A stretch of DNA of 64,000 bases from Holophagales bacterium (GTDB lineage: Bacteria; Acidobacteriota; Thermoanaerobaculia; Multivoradales; Multivoraceae). Below are positions 43,798 through 54,970 of this stretch, one piece after another; positions within the stretch are counted from its first letter, which is position 1; every line of letters begins with the position of its first letter. The notes under the pieces were generated by a model. That model worked only from the letters and a program-made list of their open reading frames with translations, was not told the DNA's origin and did no database searches. Position numbers and translations under genes: made by a program. Location: positions 829,037 through 893,036 of the forward strand of contig VXVC01000004.1 in NCBI GenBank assembly GCA_009836625.1. Reading direction: 5' to 3'.

Positions 43798-45879
43798 ATG
43801 GACCCCACGCAGGCAACCCGAGAGGTCTTTTGGAACATCGAGTACACCTGGTTGGTGTATGTGCTGATGGTCCCCACCCTGGCAATCTTCGGCTGGGGCT
43901 TCTGGCTGAAGATCCGGCGCTGGCGGGCCGGCCAGCCGGCAGTCCGCTTCGACCGGCTCGGCGAGCGTCTTCAGCTCTTCCTGAGGAACGCCGTGGGCCA
44001 GGGGCGCACGATCAGGAGCCGCTACGCGGGCGTCTTCCACACGCTCGTCTACACCGGCTTCATCGTGCTGTTCCTGGCCACCACCGTGGTCGCGATCCAC
44101 CACGATACGCCCCTGCACATCATGAAGGGGCACTTCTACCTCGTTTTCCAGTCCCTGATCGTCGACGTCTTCGGCCTCTTCGTGCTGGTAGGCGTCGCCC
44201 TGGCCGCGATTCGACGCTGGATCTCGAAGCCGAACCTGCTGGTCTACACCGACGAAGCGAGCTGGATTCTGGTCACTATCTTCGTCATGGCGCTCACCGG
44301 CTTCATGGTCGAGGGCTGGCGCATCGCCGTCACCGACGACCCGTGGGCCGCCTGGTCGCCGATCGGCAACGTGTTCGCACTCGCATCGGACCCGCTGATG
44401 AGCGACGCGGCGATGCAGACCGGGCATGTCGTCATCTGGTGGTTCCACCTGGTCGTGGCCTTCGGCTTCATCGCCTGGGTGCCGTTCAGCAAGATGTCGC
44501 ACGTCTTTACTGCTCCGCTGAACATCTTCACCGCAAACCTGGACGGCTACGGCGGCTCCCTCAAGACGATCGACTTCGAGACCGCCGAGCGGTTCGGGAT
44601 CAATCACCTGGGCGACTTCACCTGGAAGGATCTGCTCGACTTCGACGCCTGCACGGAGTGCGGGCGCTGCACCGACGTCTGCCCGGCCAACACGGTGGGC
44701 AAGTCGCTGTCGCCGCGGGACATCATCCTCGACCTGCAGGGGCTGATGCACAGGCAGGGCGACCAGTTCCTCCTCAACGGAAACGGCAACGGGAACGGAA
44801 GCGGCGCCAACGCAAGCGACGAGTTGCTGCCGATCATCGACCAGAAGACCGCCGTATCGCCGGAGGCGCTGTTCGCCTGCACCACCTGCGCCGCCTGCAT
44901 GGAGGCCTGCCCGGTCCACATCGAGCAGATGCCGAAGATCGTCGACGCGCGCCGCTACCTCGTCATGGAGGAGGCGGACTTCCCCGAAGGGATGATGGAC
45001 ATGATGAACTCGCTCGAGTCGCGCCAACATCCGTTCGCGGGCACGCAGTTCAGCCGGGTCGACTGGACGGAGGGCCTCGATATCGACGTGATGGCAGAGA
45101 TGGACGATCCGCACGAAGCCGAGGTCCTGATGTGGGTCGGCTGCGGCGGCGCCCTGGTCGAGCGCAACCGGAACACGGTCCGCGCCACCGCGAAGCTGCT
45201 CCGGAAGGCGGGAGTCAAGTTCGCGATCCTCGGCCGCGAGGAGTCCTGCACCGGCGATCCCGCCCGCCGCGTCGGCAACGAGTTCCTGTTCGAGATGCTG
45301 GCCAAGGGCAACGTCGAGACGATGCAGCGCTACGGCGTCCGCAAGGTCGTCACCTCCTGCCCGCACTGCTTCAACTCGTTCAGGAACGAGTACCCGCACT
45401 TCGGCGGCAGCTACGAGGTCTACCACCACACCCAGTTCCTGGATCAACTGCTGGAGTCGGGCCGTCTCGACGGGCACGGCGCCGCGGACAGTTCGAGCGG
45501 GAGTTCGACGATCACTTTCCACGATCCCTGCTACCTCGGCCGCCACAACGGCGAGTACGAGGCGCCCCGCAACCTGCTCGCGAAGGTCGGCGGCGCGCGC
45601 CAGGTCGAGATGGAGCGCAGCAGGAACACGAGCTTCTGCTGCGGAGGTGGGGGCGGCATGGCCTTCGTCGACGAGCCGCCGGATCAGCGCGTGAACCAGG
45701 AACGCGCCCAGGAGGCGGTCGACACCGGAGCCGACGTGGTGGCCGTGGGCTGTCCCTTCTGCGCCACCATGCTCGATGACGGCGTGAACGCCCGGCGCGG
45801 GGACCGCGAGGTCAAGGTCAGGGACGTGGCGGAACTGCTCTGGGACGCGGTCGGCGACTCCGACCAAACCGTCCCCTAG
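43798..45879 (+). CDS. membrane Fe-S ETF:menaquinone oxidoreductase-like protein (DUF224/CCG type)
   Basis: 693 aa. N-terminal NarI-like membrane domain, about five helices with histidines suited to heme b (about 1-240). Then two [4Fe-4S] motifs (CTECGRCTDVCP, first Cys285, and CTTCAACMEACP) and two CCG domains (ESCTGDPARR ... SCPHCFNSF and DPCYLGRHN ... SFCCGGGGGM ... GCPFCATML). It resembles the EMO-type proteins that pass electrons from electron-transfer flavoprotein to menaquinone during acyl-CoA oxidation. The downstream etfBA genes strongly support this. Start choice: leaderless promoter before 43798; ATG 43768 would add ten residues. Confidence 0.85.
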   Translation: MDPTQATREVFWNIEYTWLVYVLMVPTLAIFGWGFWLKIRRWRAGQPAVRFDRLGERLQLFLRNAVGQGRTIRSRYAGVFHTLVYTGFIVLFLATTVVAIHHDTPLHIMKGHFYLVFQSLIVDVFGLFVLVGVALAAIRRWISKPNLLVYTDEASWILVTIFVMALTGFMVEGWRIAVTDDPWAAWSPIGNVFALASDPLMSDAAMQTGHVVIWWFHLVVAFGFIAWVPFSKMSHVFTAPLNIFTANLDGYGGSLKTIDFETAERFGINHLGDFTWKDLLDFDACTECGRCTDVCPANTVGKSLSPRDIILDLQGLMHRQGDQFLLNGNGNGNGSGANASDELLPIIDQKTAVSPEALFACTTCAACMEACPVHIEQMPKIVDARRYLVMEEADFPEGMMDMMNSLESRQHPFAGTQFSRVDWTEGLDIDVMAEMDDPHEAEVLMWVGCGGALVERNRNTVRATAKLLRKAGVKFAILGREESCTGDPARRVGNEFLFEMLAKGNVETMQRYGVRKVVTSCPHCFNSFRNEYPHFGGSYEVYHHTQFLDQLLESGRLDGHGAADSSSGSSTITFHDPCYLGRHNGEYEAPRNLLAKVGGARQVEMERSRNTSFCCGGGGGMAFVDEPPDQRVNQERAQEAVDTGADVVAVGCPFCATMLDDGVNARRGDREVKVRDVAELLWDAVGDSDQTVP

Positions 45880-45902
45880 CCCAGCTCCTTCCACCCGGTC
45901 CA

Positions 45903-45931
45903 TTGCCAACCTACCGGGCGGTCGGTAGACT
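45903..45931 (+). promoter_or_regulatory. promoter with overlapping TetR-type operator
   Basis: -35 TTGCCA (45903-45908), 17-bp spacer, -10 TAGACT (45926-45931). Inside the spacer lies TACCGGGCGGTCGGTA (45912-45927), two bases from the perfect palindrome TACCGACCGGTCGGTA. That pattern is typical of TetR-family operators next to acyl-CoA metabolism genes. The regulator therefore probably represses its own promoter. Confidence 0.6.
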
Positions 45932-45938
45932 ACTCTCC

Positions 45939-45968
45939 GTGACCTTCCGAGGACCCTCGACCCGATGA
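45939..45968 (+). CDS. putative 9-codon leader ORF coupled to the TetR gene
   Basis: GTG at 45939 lies 7 nt after the -10, encodes MTFRGPSTR, and stops with a TGA that overlaps the ATG of the TetR gene as ATGA. The frame differs from TetR (offset 26 nt). If the mRNA is leaderless, ribosomes would start here and reach the TetR start by termination-reinitiation. It is too short for codon statistics. Confidence 0.3.
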   Translation: MTFRGPSTR

Positions 45969-46624
45969 CTGCCCTGGACAACGCGGCCCTCCGAGCCGCC
46001 GCCACCGCGGCCAACGGCGAACAGGACCGGCGGGCGGAGATCTACCGCAGTGCAGCGCGGATCTTCCACCGCAAGGGTTACCACGCCACTTCGATCAACG
46101 ACATCGCCGCCGCGGTCGGCCTGACCAAGGCCGGCCTCTACTACTACATCAAGGGCAAGCAGGACCTCCTGTTCGCGATCATGGGCTTCGCCATGGACCA
46201 GCTCGACGAGCAGGTCATCGAACCGGCCCGGCGCGTACAGGATCCGCAGGCCCGCCTGGAGACGATCGTCGCTCGCCACGCCCGGCTGATCACCCAGGAC
46301 TCCTCGGCGCTGACTATCCTGGTCAACGAACTCGAAGGGCTGCTCCCCGACGATCGCACCGACATCATCGGCAGGCAGCGGGACTACGTCGACTTCATCG
46401 CCGACACCCTCGCCGCCCTGCGCGACGAAGGCAAGGTCGTCGGCCTCGACCCGACCGTGGGAGCGTTCAGCCTGGTGGGGATGATCCTCTGGATCTCACG
46501 CTGGTACCGAGCCGACGGCCGGCTGGACGGCGACGAGGTGGTGGCGGAGGTGACCCGCATGGCGATCTCGGCGGTGCTGAACCGCGGTGACCACAGCAAC
46601 GCCGGCAACCCGGGGACCGGGTAG
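45965..46624 (+). CDS. TetR-family transcriptional regulator
   Basis: 219 aa. N-terminal helix-turn-helix (about 20-65): RAEIYRSAARIFHRKGYHATSINDIAAAVGLTKAGLYYYIKGK-type sequence with the TetR-family GLTKAGLYYYI recognition helix. The C-terminal ligand/dimer domain is like FadR/AcrR regulators of fatty-acid genes. It lies between the ETF oxidoreductase and etfBA, and a near-palindromic operator overlaps its own promoter. It likely senses an acyl-CoA and controls this cluster (inference). Confidence 0.92.
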   Translation: MTALDNAALRAAATAANGEQDRRAEIYRSAARIFHRKGYHATSINDIAAAVGLTKAGLYYYIKGKQDLLFAIMGFAMDQLDEQVIEPARRVQDPQARLETIVARHARLITQDSSALTILVNELEGLLPDDRTDIIGRQRDYVDFIADTLAALRDEGKVVGLDPTVGAFSLVGMILWISRWYRADGRLDGDEVVAEVTRMAISAVLNRGDHSNAGNPGTG

Positions 46625-46642
46625 CCGGCGAAGGAGACGCAA

Positions 46643-47467
46643 ATGAAACTGCTCGTCTGCCTGAAGCAGATTCTCGATCCGGACGTCCCCGCCCGAGACT
46701 TTCAGATCGATCCCGCAGTCAAGGCCGCCAGGCGGGGCGGCGCCAACCTGGTGACGAACATTTTCTGCGAGAACGCCGTCGAGACGGCTCTCCAGTTCCG
46801 CGAGGCGGCAGGCGGCGACGTGAAGATCACGGCCCTCTGCTACGGCGAGTCCTCGGCCGAGGACTGTCTGCGCAAGGCGATGGCGATGACGGTCGACGAG
46901 GCCTGCCTGGTCGAACGTGACGGCAACACGAACCCGGACGCGGCGGCCGTGGGTCGCGTGCTGGCGGCGGCGATCCGGCGACTCGAGCAGGACGGCGGCC
47001 CCTTCGACGCCGTGCTCGTCGGCCGCGAGTCGGGCGACTGGGGCGTGGGACAGACCGGCGGCCTGCTGGCCGAGGAACTCGGCCGGCCGGCGCTGGGTTT
47101 CGTCGAGAGCCTCCAGCCCGGCAACGGCGGCGTCACCCTCCGCCGTCAGACCGATGTCGGCATCGAGGTCGCTGAGGCCGAGCCCCCCTTCCTCGTCACC
47201 ATCACGAACAACGAGGACAACGTGCCCCGCATCCCGAAGACGCGCGACGTGATGATGTCCTACCGCAAGCCGCTCCAGAAGCTGAGCCTCGCCGATCTGG
47301 AGCTGGACAGCGAGGAGATTCGGGCCGGTTCGTCGATCTTCGAGGTCGAGGAGATCTTCATCCCGACGGACGAGGTCGAGTGCGAGCTGGCGGAAGGCGA
47401 CACGCTGGAAGAACGGGTCGACCAACTGGCGAAGCGCATCCACGAAGTCGTCGCCTCGATCGGGTGA
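46643..47467 (+). CDS. etfB: electron transfer flavoprotein beta subunit
   Basis: 274 aa. MKLLVCLKQILDPDVPARDF start, AMP-binding-type fold, DNWGVGQTGGLLAEELG-like central motif (GDWGVGQT) and the recognition-loop stretch VPRIPKTRDVMMSYRKPL near 200. Forms the ETF heterodimer with EtfA, which accepts electrons from acyl-CoA dehydrogenases. Strong ribosome site GAAGGAGA 7 nt upstream. 18 bp after the TetR stop. Confidence 0.92.
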   Translation: MKLLVCLKQILDPDVPARDFQIDPAVKAARRGGANLVTNIFCENAVETALQFREAAGGDVKITALCYGESSAEDCLRKAMAMTVDEACLVERDGNTNPDAAAVGRVLAAAIRRLEQDGGPFDAVLVGRESGDWGVGQTGGLLAEELGRPALGFVESLQPGNGGVTLRRQTDVGIEVAEAEPPFLVTITNNEDNVPRIPKTRDVMMSYRKPLQKLSLADLELDSEEIRAGSSIFEVEEIFIPTDEVECELAEGDTLEERVDQLAKRIHEVVASIG

Positions 47468-47504
47468 TAGCGCAACCGCGCAGGAAAGGACGAAAGGAAG
47501 ACCG

Positions 47505-48476
47505 ATGGCGAACGTTGCAGTCTGTGTCCTGGGCAGTCTCGGCTACGACCGCGCCGCGCAAGGCGCGGCGGGCGCCGGCCGCGCCCTTGCCGAGAGCGTC
47601 GGCGGCGAACTCCATGCCCTGGTGATCGGCCCCGCCGCGGACGACGCGGTCGCGGCGCTCGCGGCCGTCGCCGACCGCGTCGTGGTCGGCGCCAACGAGT
47701 CGCTACGCGACTACCAGCCCGAGCAGGCGCTGCAGGCGGCCCAGCAACTCCACGCGGCGGGCGGCGGCGACTACGTCGCGGTGCTGCTCAGCAACGACAC
47801 CTACAGCCAGGAGATCGCGCCCCGGCTTGCCCACCGCCTGGGCGGCAGCTCGATGGCCGACGCCGCCGCGATCCGCGTGGACGGCGACCACCTGCTGGCC
47901 CAGCGCACGGCCTACGGCGGCAAGGCGATCTCGATCTACCGGCTGAAGAAGCAGCCGGCGGTCGTCTGGCTGCGGGCCAGGGGCTTTGAGCCGGCCCCCG
48001 AGCAGGGCGCGCCCGGCGACGTCACGAGCGCCGACCTCACCCTCGATCCCCCGCGCATCCGCATCACCGGCCGCGAAGTGGCCGCGCAGGAAGGCGTGCG
48101 GCTCGAGGACGCGCCGGTCATCGTCTCCGGCGGCCGCGGACTCGGCGGCCCCGAGCCGTTCCAGGAGCTGAAGAAGCTCGCCGACGCGATCGGCGCCGAA
48201 CAGGGCGCCTCGCGCGCAGCCTGCGACGCCGGCTGGGTCCCCCCCAACTGGCAGGTCGGCCAGACTGGCAAGAAGGTGGCCCCCGAGCTCTACATCGCCA
48301 TCGCGATATCCGGCGCCAGCCAGCACCTGCTCGGCATGGGCGACAGCAAGGTCGTCGCCGCGATCAACACGGATGCCGACGCGCCGATCTTCAAGCACTG
48401 CAGTTTCGGAATCGTCGAGGACTACAAGCAGGTTGTACCCCTCCTGACCGAGAAGCTCCAGGCGATGGCCGGATAG
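47505..48476 (+). CDS. etfA: electron transfer flavoprotein alpha subunit
   Basis: 323 aa. The C-terminal FAD domain holds the ETF-alpha signature LYIAIAISGASQHLLGMG and the AINTDADAPIF loop; the N-terminal half is the ETF alpha/beta fold. Ribosome site AAAGGAAG before the ATG. Partner of EtfB; the electron route would be acyl-CoA dehydrogenase to ETF to the membrane Fe-S protein to menaquinone. Confidence 0.94.
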   Translation: MANVAVCVLGSLGYDRAAQGAAGAGRALAESVGGELHALVIGPAADDAVAALAAVADRVVVGANESLRDYQPEQALQAAQQLHAAGGGDYVAVLLSNDTYSQEIAPRLAHRLGGSSMADAAAIRVDGDHLLAQRTAYGGKAISIYRLKKQPAVVWLRARGFEPAPEQGAPGDVTSADLTLDPPRIRITGREVAAQEGVRLEDAPVIVSGGRGLGGPEPFQELKKLADAIGAEQGASRAACDAGWVPPNWQVGQTGKKVAPELYIAIAISGASQHLLGMGDSKVVAAINTDADAPIFKHCSFGIVEDYKQVVPLLTEKLQAMAG

Positions 48477-48514
48477 GGCGCAGGCGAGGCCGCAGGCAGG
48501 TTCGGCGATCCCCG

Positions 48515-48542
48515 TTTTCATATGCAAAGAAGCGCATAGAAT
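48515..48542 (+). promoter_or_regulatory. promoter, TTTTCA / TAGAAT, leaderless arrangement
   Basis: TTTTCA (48515-48520), 16 bp, TAGAAT (48537-48542), 9 nt to the GTG at 48552. TAGAAT matches 5/6 of the -10 consensus. There is no Shine-Dalgarno between. Confidence 0.45.
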
Positions 48543-48551
48543 CGGACCGCC

Positions 48552-50136
48552 GTGCATCGAACCTCCTGCTGCTTCTGCGCCGTGGCCCTGGTCGTCGGCA
48601 CCTTCGGACCAGCGCGGGCGGCAGCAGCGGGCGACTTCCCACGCGAGGGTGGGACGCAGGAAGTGGAAGAAGCAGTCCTTGGCGGCTTCGCGCGCGGGAT
48701 GCTGCTTGGCGCGACGGACACGGTCGGCCGACGGTTCGCGAAAGGGCCGGGCCGAAACCGCCTGAAGCTGAAGTCGCTCGACCGCTGCGAAGCCGGACCT
48801 CGAAAGCGTATCGACGTGGAGCGCATCGGCCTGGAGAAGGGTCGGGCAGCAAGCCACGAGGTGTGCGGAACTCCCGACCTGGACTTCGACTTCGCGACCG
48901 ACAGCTTCGAGTTCGTCCGAAAGGTGGAGCGGCTCGACGAAGAGCGCCCAGGCGGGACGCTGTCGCTCTGGGGAGCCGGGGCTCGTCGGTCGTTCAGCGG
49001 ACGAACAGGCGAGAACGCGTACGCGGTCAGGCCCGAACTGCCCTTCGTCGGCGTGGACTACACGGCCGGCCGGTTCATGTTCGGGACCGCCGTGTCCTGG
49101 CTCGACGCCACCGGACGCTACCGGCTGGCGGACGCGGGCAGCGGCGCCGTGCGTCTCGACCTCGAGGGCGTCTACCCTTACGCCCGCTACGCGTTGGGTT
49201 GCAGCGGGCCGTCCCGGAAGCCGTGCCGGACGGAACTCTGGGCCGTGGGCGCCATGGGCCAGGGCGATCTCGTTCGAGACACCGCTCCGGCGGAAGGCGG
49301 GCCGCCGTCGTCCGACGCGCGCATGCGGCTCGGCCTCGCCGGCTTCCGCCAGCGCGTGGCGAACGCCGGATCGCTCGAGTTCGCCCTGCGCGGCGATATC
49401 GGGGCCGCCGTGATCGAGGGAGGCGACCCATCCGGCCGATCAGGCGGAAACGCCGGTCTCGGCGGCGACGCAGGTCGGGGACGGATCGGTCTCGAAGGCT
49501 CCCTGACCCGCAAGGTCGGCACGCTCGTCTTTCGCCCCTTCACCCAGGTGGCCCAGCGCTATGACGGCGGCTCCTCGATCAGCGGAACCGGGACCGAGTT
49601 CGTGGGCGGCCTGGAAGTAGTTTCCGCCGATGGCCGGCTGCGCGTCCACGCCACCGGCAGGACTCTGGTGACCCAGGGCAGGGCGCGCTACGAGGAAGAG
49701 GGTGTCGGCGCCACGATCGAGCTTCGTCCAGCGACGAAGGACGGCGAAGGACTGTCGTTGCTCGTTGCCCAGCAGTTCGGCAGTGCGGCCGCACGCGCGA
49801 ACGCCCTGTGGCGCTCCGACTCTCCCCGGTGGATCGGAATGTCGTCTGACGCGCTGGCCGCCGCCTCCGCTCGCAGGGATCCCGGAGCGTCGCGCACCCG
49901 GGCCGAAGTCGCATGGGGAGTGGGCATCGGCGCCTCCATGGTGACGCCGTTCGCCCAGGCCGTGGCCGCGTCGGCAACCGGAAAGGAACACCTTCGTCTC
50001 GGCGTCCGCCACTCGATGCGCAAGAGTTCGCCCCACCGGGTGAACCTGGAGGTCACGGCCGAGCGGCCGCAGGTTGCGCTGACCAGCGACCTCGGGGAGT
50101 ACAGGCTAGGCGTCGCCGGTCAGGTCCGAGTGCGCC

Positions 50137-50159
<23 letters not shown>
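48552..50159 (+). CDS. autotransporter-like outer-membrane beta-barrel protein
   Basis: 535 aa. Signal peptide ([19 protein letters not shown]..., cleavage near 26). After about 120 residues of polar sequence begins a barrel-like repeat of alternating strands ([58 protein letters not shown]). I associate these with autotransporter barrel domains, but no long passenger precedes it. The protein ends in basic LTTARRR rather than an aromatic barrel-closing residue. It may be a free-standing barrel or a decayed autotransporter. Its 3' end overlaps argG (convergent) by 23 bp. Confidence 0.68.
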
Positions 50160-51366
<1,207 letters not shown>

Positions 51367-51450
51367 GGCTGGCTGGTCCTCCCTCGGAACCGGAGACCGC
51401 TCCGGGCCGGCGGGAGACTATCCGGGCAACGGTCCGCGGTGAAGCTCCCG

Positions 51451-52842
51451 TCAGTCGTCCTCGACGACTTCGGCCGGAAGCAGGCCCACCGCACCGCCCA
51501 GCCAGAGCCGCCAGCGAACGCGAAACGCAAGGAAGATCGCCACGAAGACCAGCCCGAAGGTCAGGCCCCACCACACGCCGCTTGGGCCGAGCCCTCTCTC
51601 GAAGGTCAACCAGGCGCCGGCCGGCATGCCGATGACCCAGTACCCCACGAGCGCGACAGCGGCGGGGAACCGTGTGTCGGCAGCTCCCCGCAGCACACCG
51701 GCGGCGGCCACCTGCAAGCCGTCGGCGACCTGAAACAGTCCGGCGATCGGGATCAACGCGGCGGCCGCGGCGATCACAGCCGGCACGTCGCTGAAGACGC
51801 GCGCCAGAAGCTGCGGCAGCGAAAAAAAGACGAGACCGAAGGCGATCATCACGCCGGCGCCGAGGCTCAGGCAGACCAGCGCCGAGCGGCGGGCCCCCAC
51901 CGGATCCCTGCGCCCGATCGCGTTGCCGACACGCGTCGTCGCCGCGCCGGCGAAACCCAGGGGCACCATGAAGGAGATCGAGGCAAGGCTGATCGCTACC
52001 TGGTGGCCGCTGAGTTGCGCCTCCCCCAGGCGACCGATGAGCACGGCCGCGAAACTGAACACGGTGACTTCCAGCGACACCTGAACCGCGATCGGCACAC
52101 CCACGAACAGGAAGGGACGCAAGGCGGCCGGCCGCAGCCACGACAACCGCCAGCCGCCGACGTAGCGGCGCAGGTGACGCCATCCGAACGCGGCCACGAC
52201 GATCAGCATCACCCAGCGGGACCCGGATGTCGCGTAAGCGGAGCCCCGCACACCGAGCGCCGGGAATCCGAGATGGCCGAAGATCAGCGCCCAGTTCGCG
52301 ATCACATTGAACACGTTGGCAACGCCGATCGCGATCAGGGCCGGCCGCACGATGCTCATCGCCTGGAGCGTCTGCCGCAGACACATGAAGAGGAGGAACG
52401 CAATGACTCCGGGACCGATGCCCCGAAGGTACGCGGCGGCCGGCTCGACGATGGCCTGCGGCTGACCCGTGAGCGGAAGTGCGCGATCCAGCACGAGCAC
52501 GATCAGAGTTGCCGGCACCGAAAGCAGGACCGCCATGCCCACGCCGCGGCAAAGTACCCTGCTGATCCGCCGGTGATCGCCGGCGCCGAACGCCTGCGCG
52601 GCCATCGGATCGATTGCCAGCAGGATGCCGATGAAGGACCAGATCACGGCGATGCTGAGTGCGTTGCCGATCGACCCGGCGGCCAGGTCCGTCTCCGACA
52701 CGCGGCCCAGCATCATCGTGTCGACGGCCCCCATCAGCACCATGCCGACCTGTACCAGGATGACCGGCGCCGCCAGCCGCACCACGGCGCCCAACTCCCG
52801 GCGTACCGGCCGCCCGTCACCCGCTGCTCTCGCACCCTTCAA
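51451..52842 (-). CDS. MATE-family multidrug exporter (NorM-like)
   Basis: 463 aa, twelve helices, cation-coupled efflux of drugs or toxic compounds. Typical MATE stretches: MVLMGAVDTMMLGRVSETDLAAGS, GVPIAVQVSLEVTVFSFAAVLIGRLG and AAGVLRGAADTRFPA. Starts at TTG 52842, eight nt after TACAAT on the minus strand. Confidence 0.92.
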   Translation of the reverse strand: MKGARAAGDGRPVRRELGAVVRLAAPVILVQVGMVLMGAVDTMMLGRVSETDLAAGSIGNALSIAVIWSFIGILLAIDPMAAQAFGAGDHRRISRVLCRGVGMAVLLSVPATLIVLVLDRALPLTGQPQAIVEPAAAYLRGIGPGVIAFLLFMCLRQTLQAMSIVRPALIAIGVANVFNVIANWALIFGHLGFPALGVRGSAYATSGSRWVMLIVVAAFGWRHLRRYVGGWRLSWLRPAALRPFLFVGVPIAVQVSLEVTVFSFAAVLIGRLGEAQLSGHQVAISLASISFMVPLGFAGAATTRVGNAIGRRDPVGARRSALVCLSLGAGVMIAFGLVFFSLPQLLARVFSDVPAVIAAAAALIPIAGLFQVADGLQVAAAGVLRGAADTRFPAAVALVGYWVIGMPAGAWLTFERGLGPSGVWWGLTFGLVFVAIFLAFRVRWRLWLGGAVGLLPAEVVEDD

Positions 52843-52850
52843 GGGGCGGT

Positions 52851-52856
52851 ATTGTA
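52851..52856 (-). promoter_or_regulatory. candidate -10 (TACAAT), leaderless arrangement
   Basis: TACAAT on the minus strand (5/6) ends 8 nt before the TTG at 52842. No good -35. Confidence 0.4.
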
Positions 52857-52884
52857 GGCAGCCTCACTCTCATCGAGATCGCCG

Positions 52885-53865
<981 letters not shown>

Positions 53866-53867
53866 CG

Positions 53868-54935
53868 ATGACGGTCGCGGCCGCCGGCAACTCTCCACCC
53901 GTGCGTTCCTACTGGAGCATCACCTGGCGGCGGTTCCGCACCCACAGGCTCGGCATGGTCGGCCTCTGCGTGGTCGCGGTGCTGTTTCTCGTCGCCTTCC
54001 TGTCGCCGATACTGGCCAACGAACAGCCCATCCTGTGCCGGTTCGACGGCGGCTTTTACTATCCGGCGGTCGTCGACCTCATCCACCAGGTCCCGGGCGC
54101 CAGCCTGATCATCCAGAAGCAGCGCCCCTACCGGCTGGCGACCTTCGACTTCAAGCGGGAGTTCGACCCGGAGCGTGGCGACTGGGCGTTGTGGACGCCG
54201 GTGCGCTACGGCCCGAGGGAGATCGCCGCCGAGCCTCTGGCCGGGCCTTCCAGCCGTCACTGGCTGGGCACCGATCAGTCGGGACGCGACGTCCTGTCGC
54301 GAATGGTCCACGGCACCGTGGTGTCGATGAAGGTCGGTTTCCTGTCGATGGGCATCGCGGTCATCCTGGGCCTCGTGCTCGGTTGCATCGCGGGCTACGC
54401 GGGCGGCGCGGCGGACCTCGTCATCTCGCGCTTCATCGAAGTCGTCATGTGCTTCCCACCCTTCTTCCTGATCCTCGCCGTACTGGCTTGGTTCCCGCCC
54501 AGCATCGAGAACGTGATGATCGTCATCGGCCTGACCCGTTGGGTCGGCATCGCCCGTTTCGCCCGCGGCGAGATCCTGCGCATCCGCGAGACCGACTACG
54601 CGCTCGCGGCGCGCTCACTGGGCGTCAAGCCGGCGCAGCTCGTCCTCCGCCACCTGCTGCCGAACGCGCTGGCGCCGGTACTGGTCAGCGTGACGTTCGG
54701 CATCGCGGTGTCCATCCTGATCGAAGCGGGACTTTCCTGGCTCGGCTTCGGCGTCCAGCCTCCCGACGCCTCCTGGGGCACGATCCTCCGCTCCGGCTAC
54801 GAGAATCTGTTCACTGCGGGCCACATGATTCCCCCAGCCTGCGTGGCGATCTTCCTCGCGGTGCTGAGTTTCAACCTCGTCGGCGATACGCTGAGGGATG
54901 TAATCGACCCGCGGCTCCAGGCCGAACGGGCCTGA
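53868..54935 (+). CDS. ABC transporter permease, DppC/YejE type
   Basis: 355 aa. After the first helix there is an insert of about 90 residues (DGGFYYPAVVDLIHQV ... WTPVRYGPREI), a trait of YejE-like permeases, then HWLGTDQSGRDVLSRMVHG and the EAA loop RETDYALAARSLGVKP. ATG at 53868 preferred because GAGAAG lies 5 nt upstream; GTG at 53862 would overlap the first permease. No ATPase or binding protein is nearby, so this is a permease-only pair. Confidence 0.9.
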   Translation: MTVAAAGNSPPVRSYWSITWRRFRTHRLGMVGLCVVAVLFLVAFLSPILANEQPILCRFDGGFYYPAVVDLIHQVPGASLIIQKQRPYRLATFDFKREFDPERGDWALWTPVRYGPREIAAEPLAGPSSRHWLGTDQSGRDVLSRMVHGTVVSMKVGFLSMGIAVILGLVLGCIAGYAGGAADLVISRFIEVVMCFPPFFLILAVLAWFPPSIENVMIVIGLTRWVGIARFARGEILRIRETDYALAARSLGVKPAQLVLRHLLPNALAPVLVSVTFGIAVSILIEAGLSWLGFGVQPPDASWGTILRSGYENLFTAGHMIPPACVAIFLAVLSFNLVGDTLRDVIDPRLQAERA

Positions 54936-54970
54936 CGCCGCCGGGCTCCCCGTCCATGAGGTAGGCAGCG

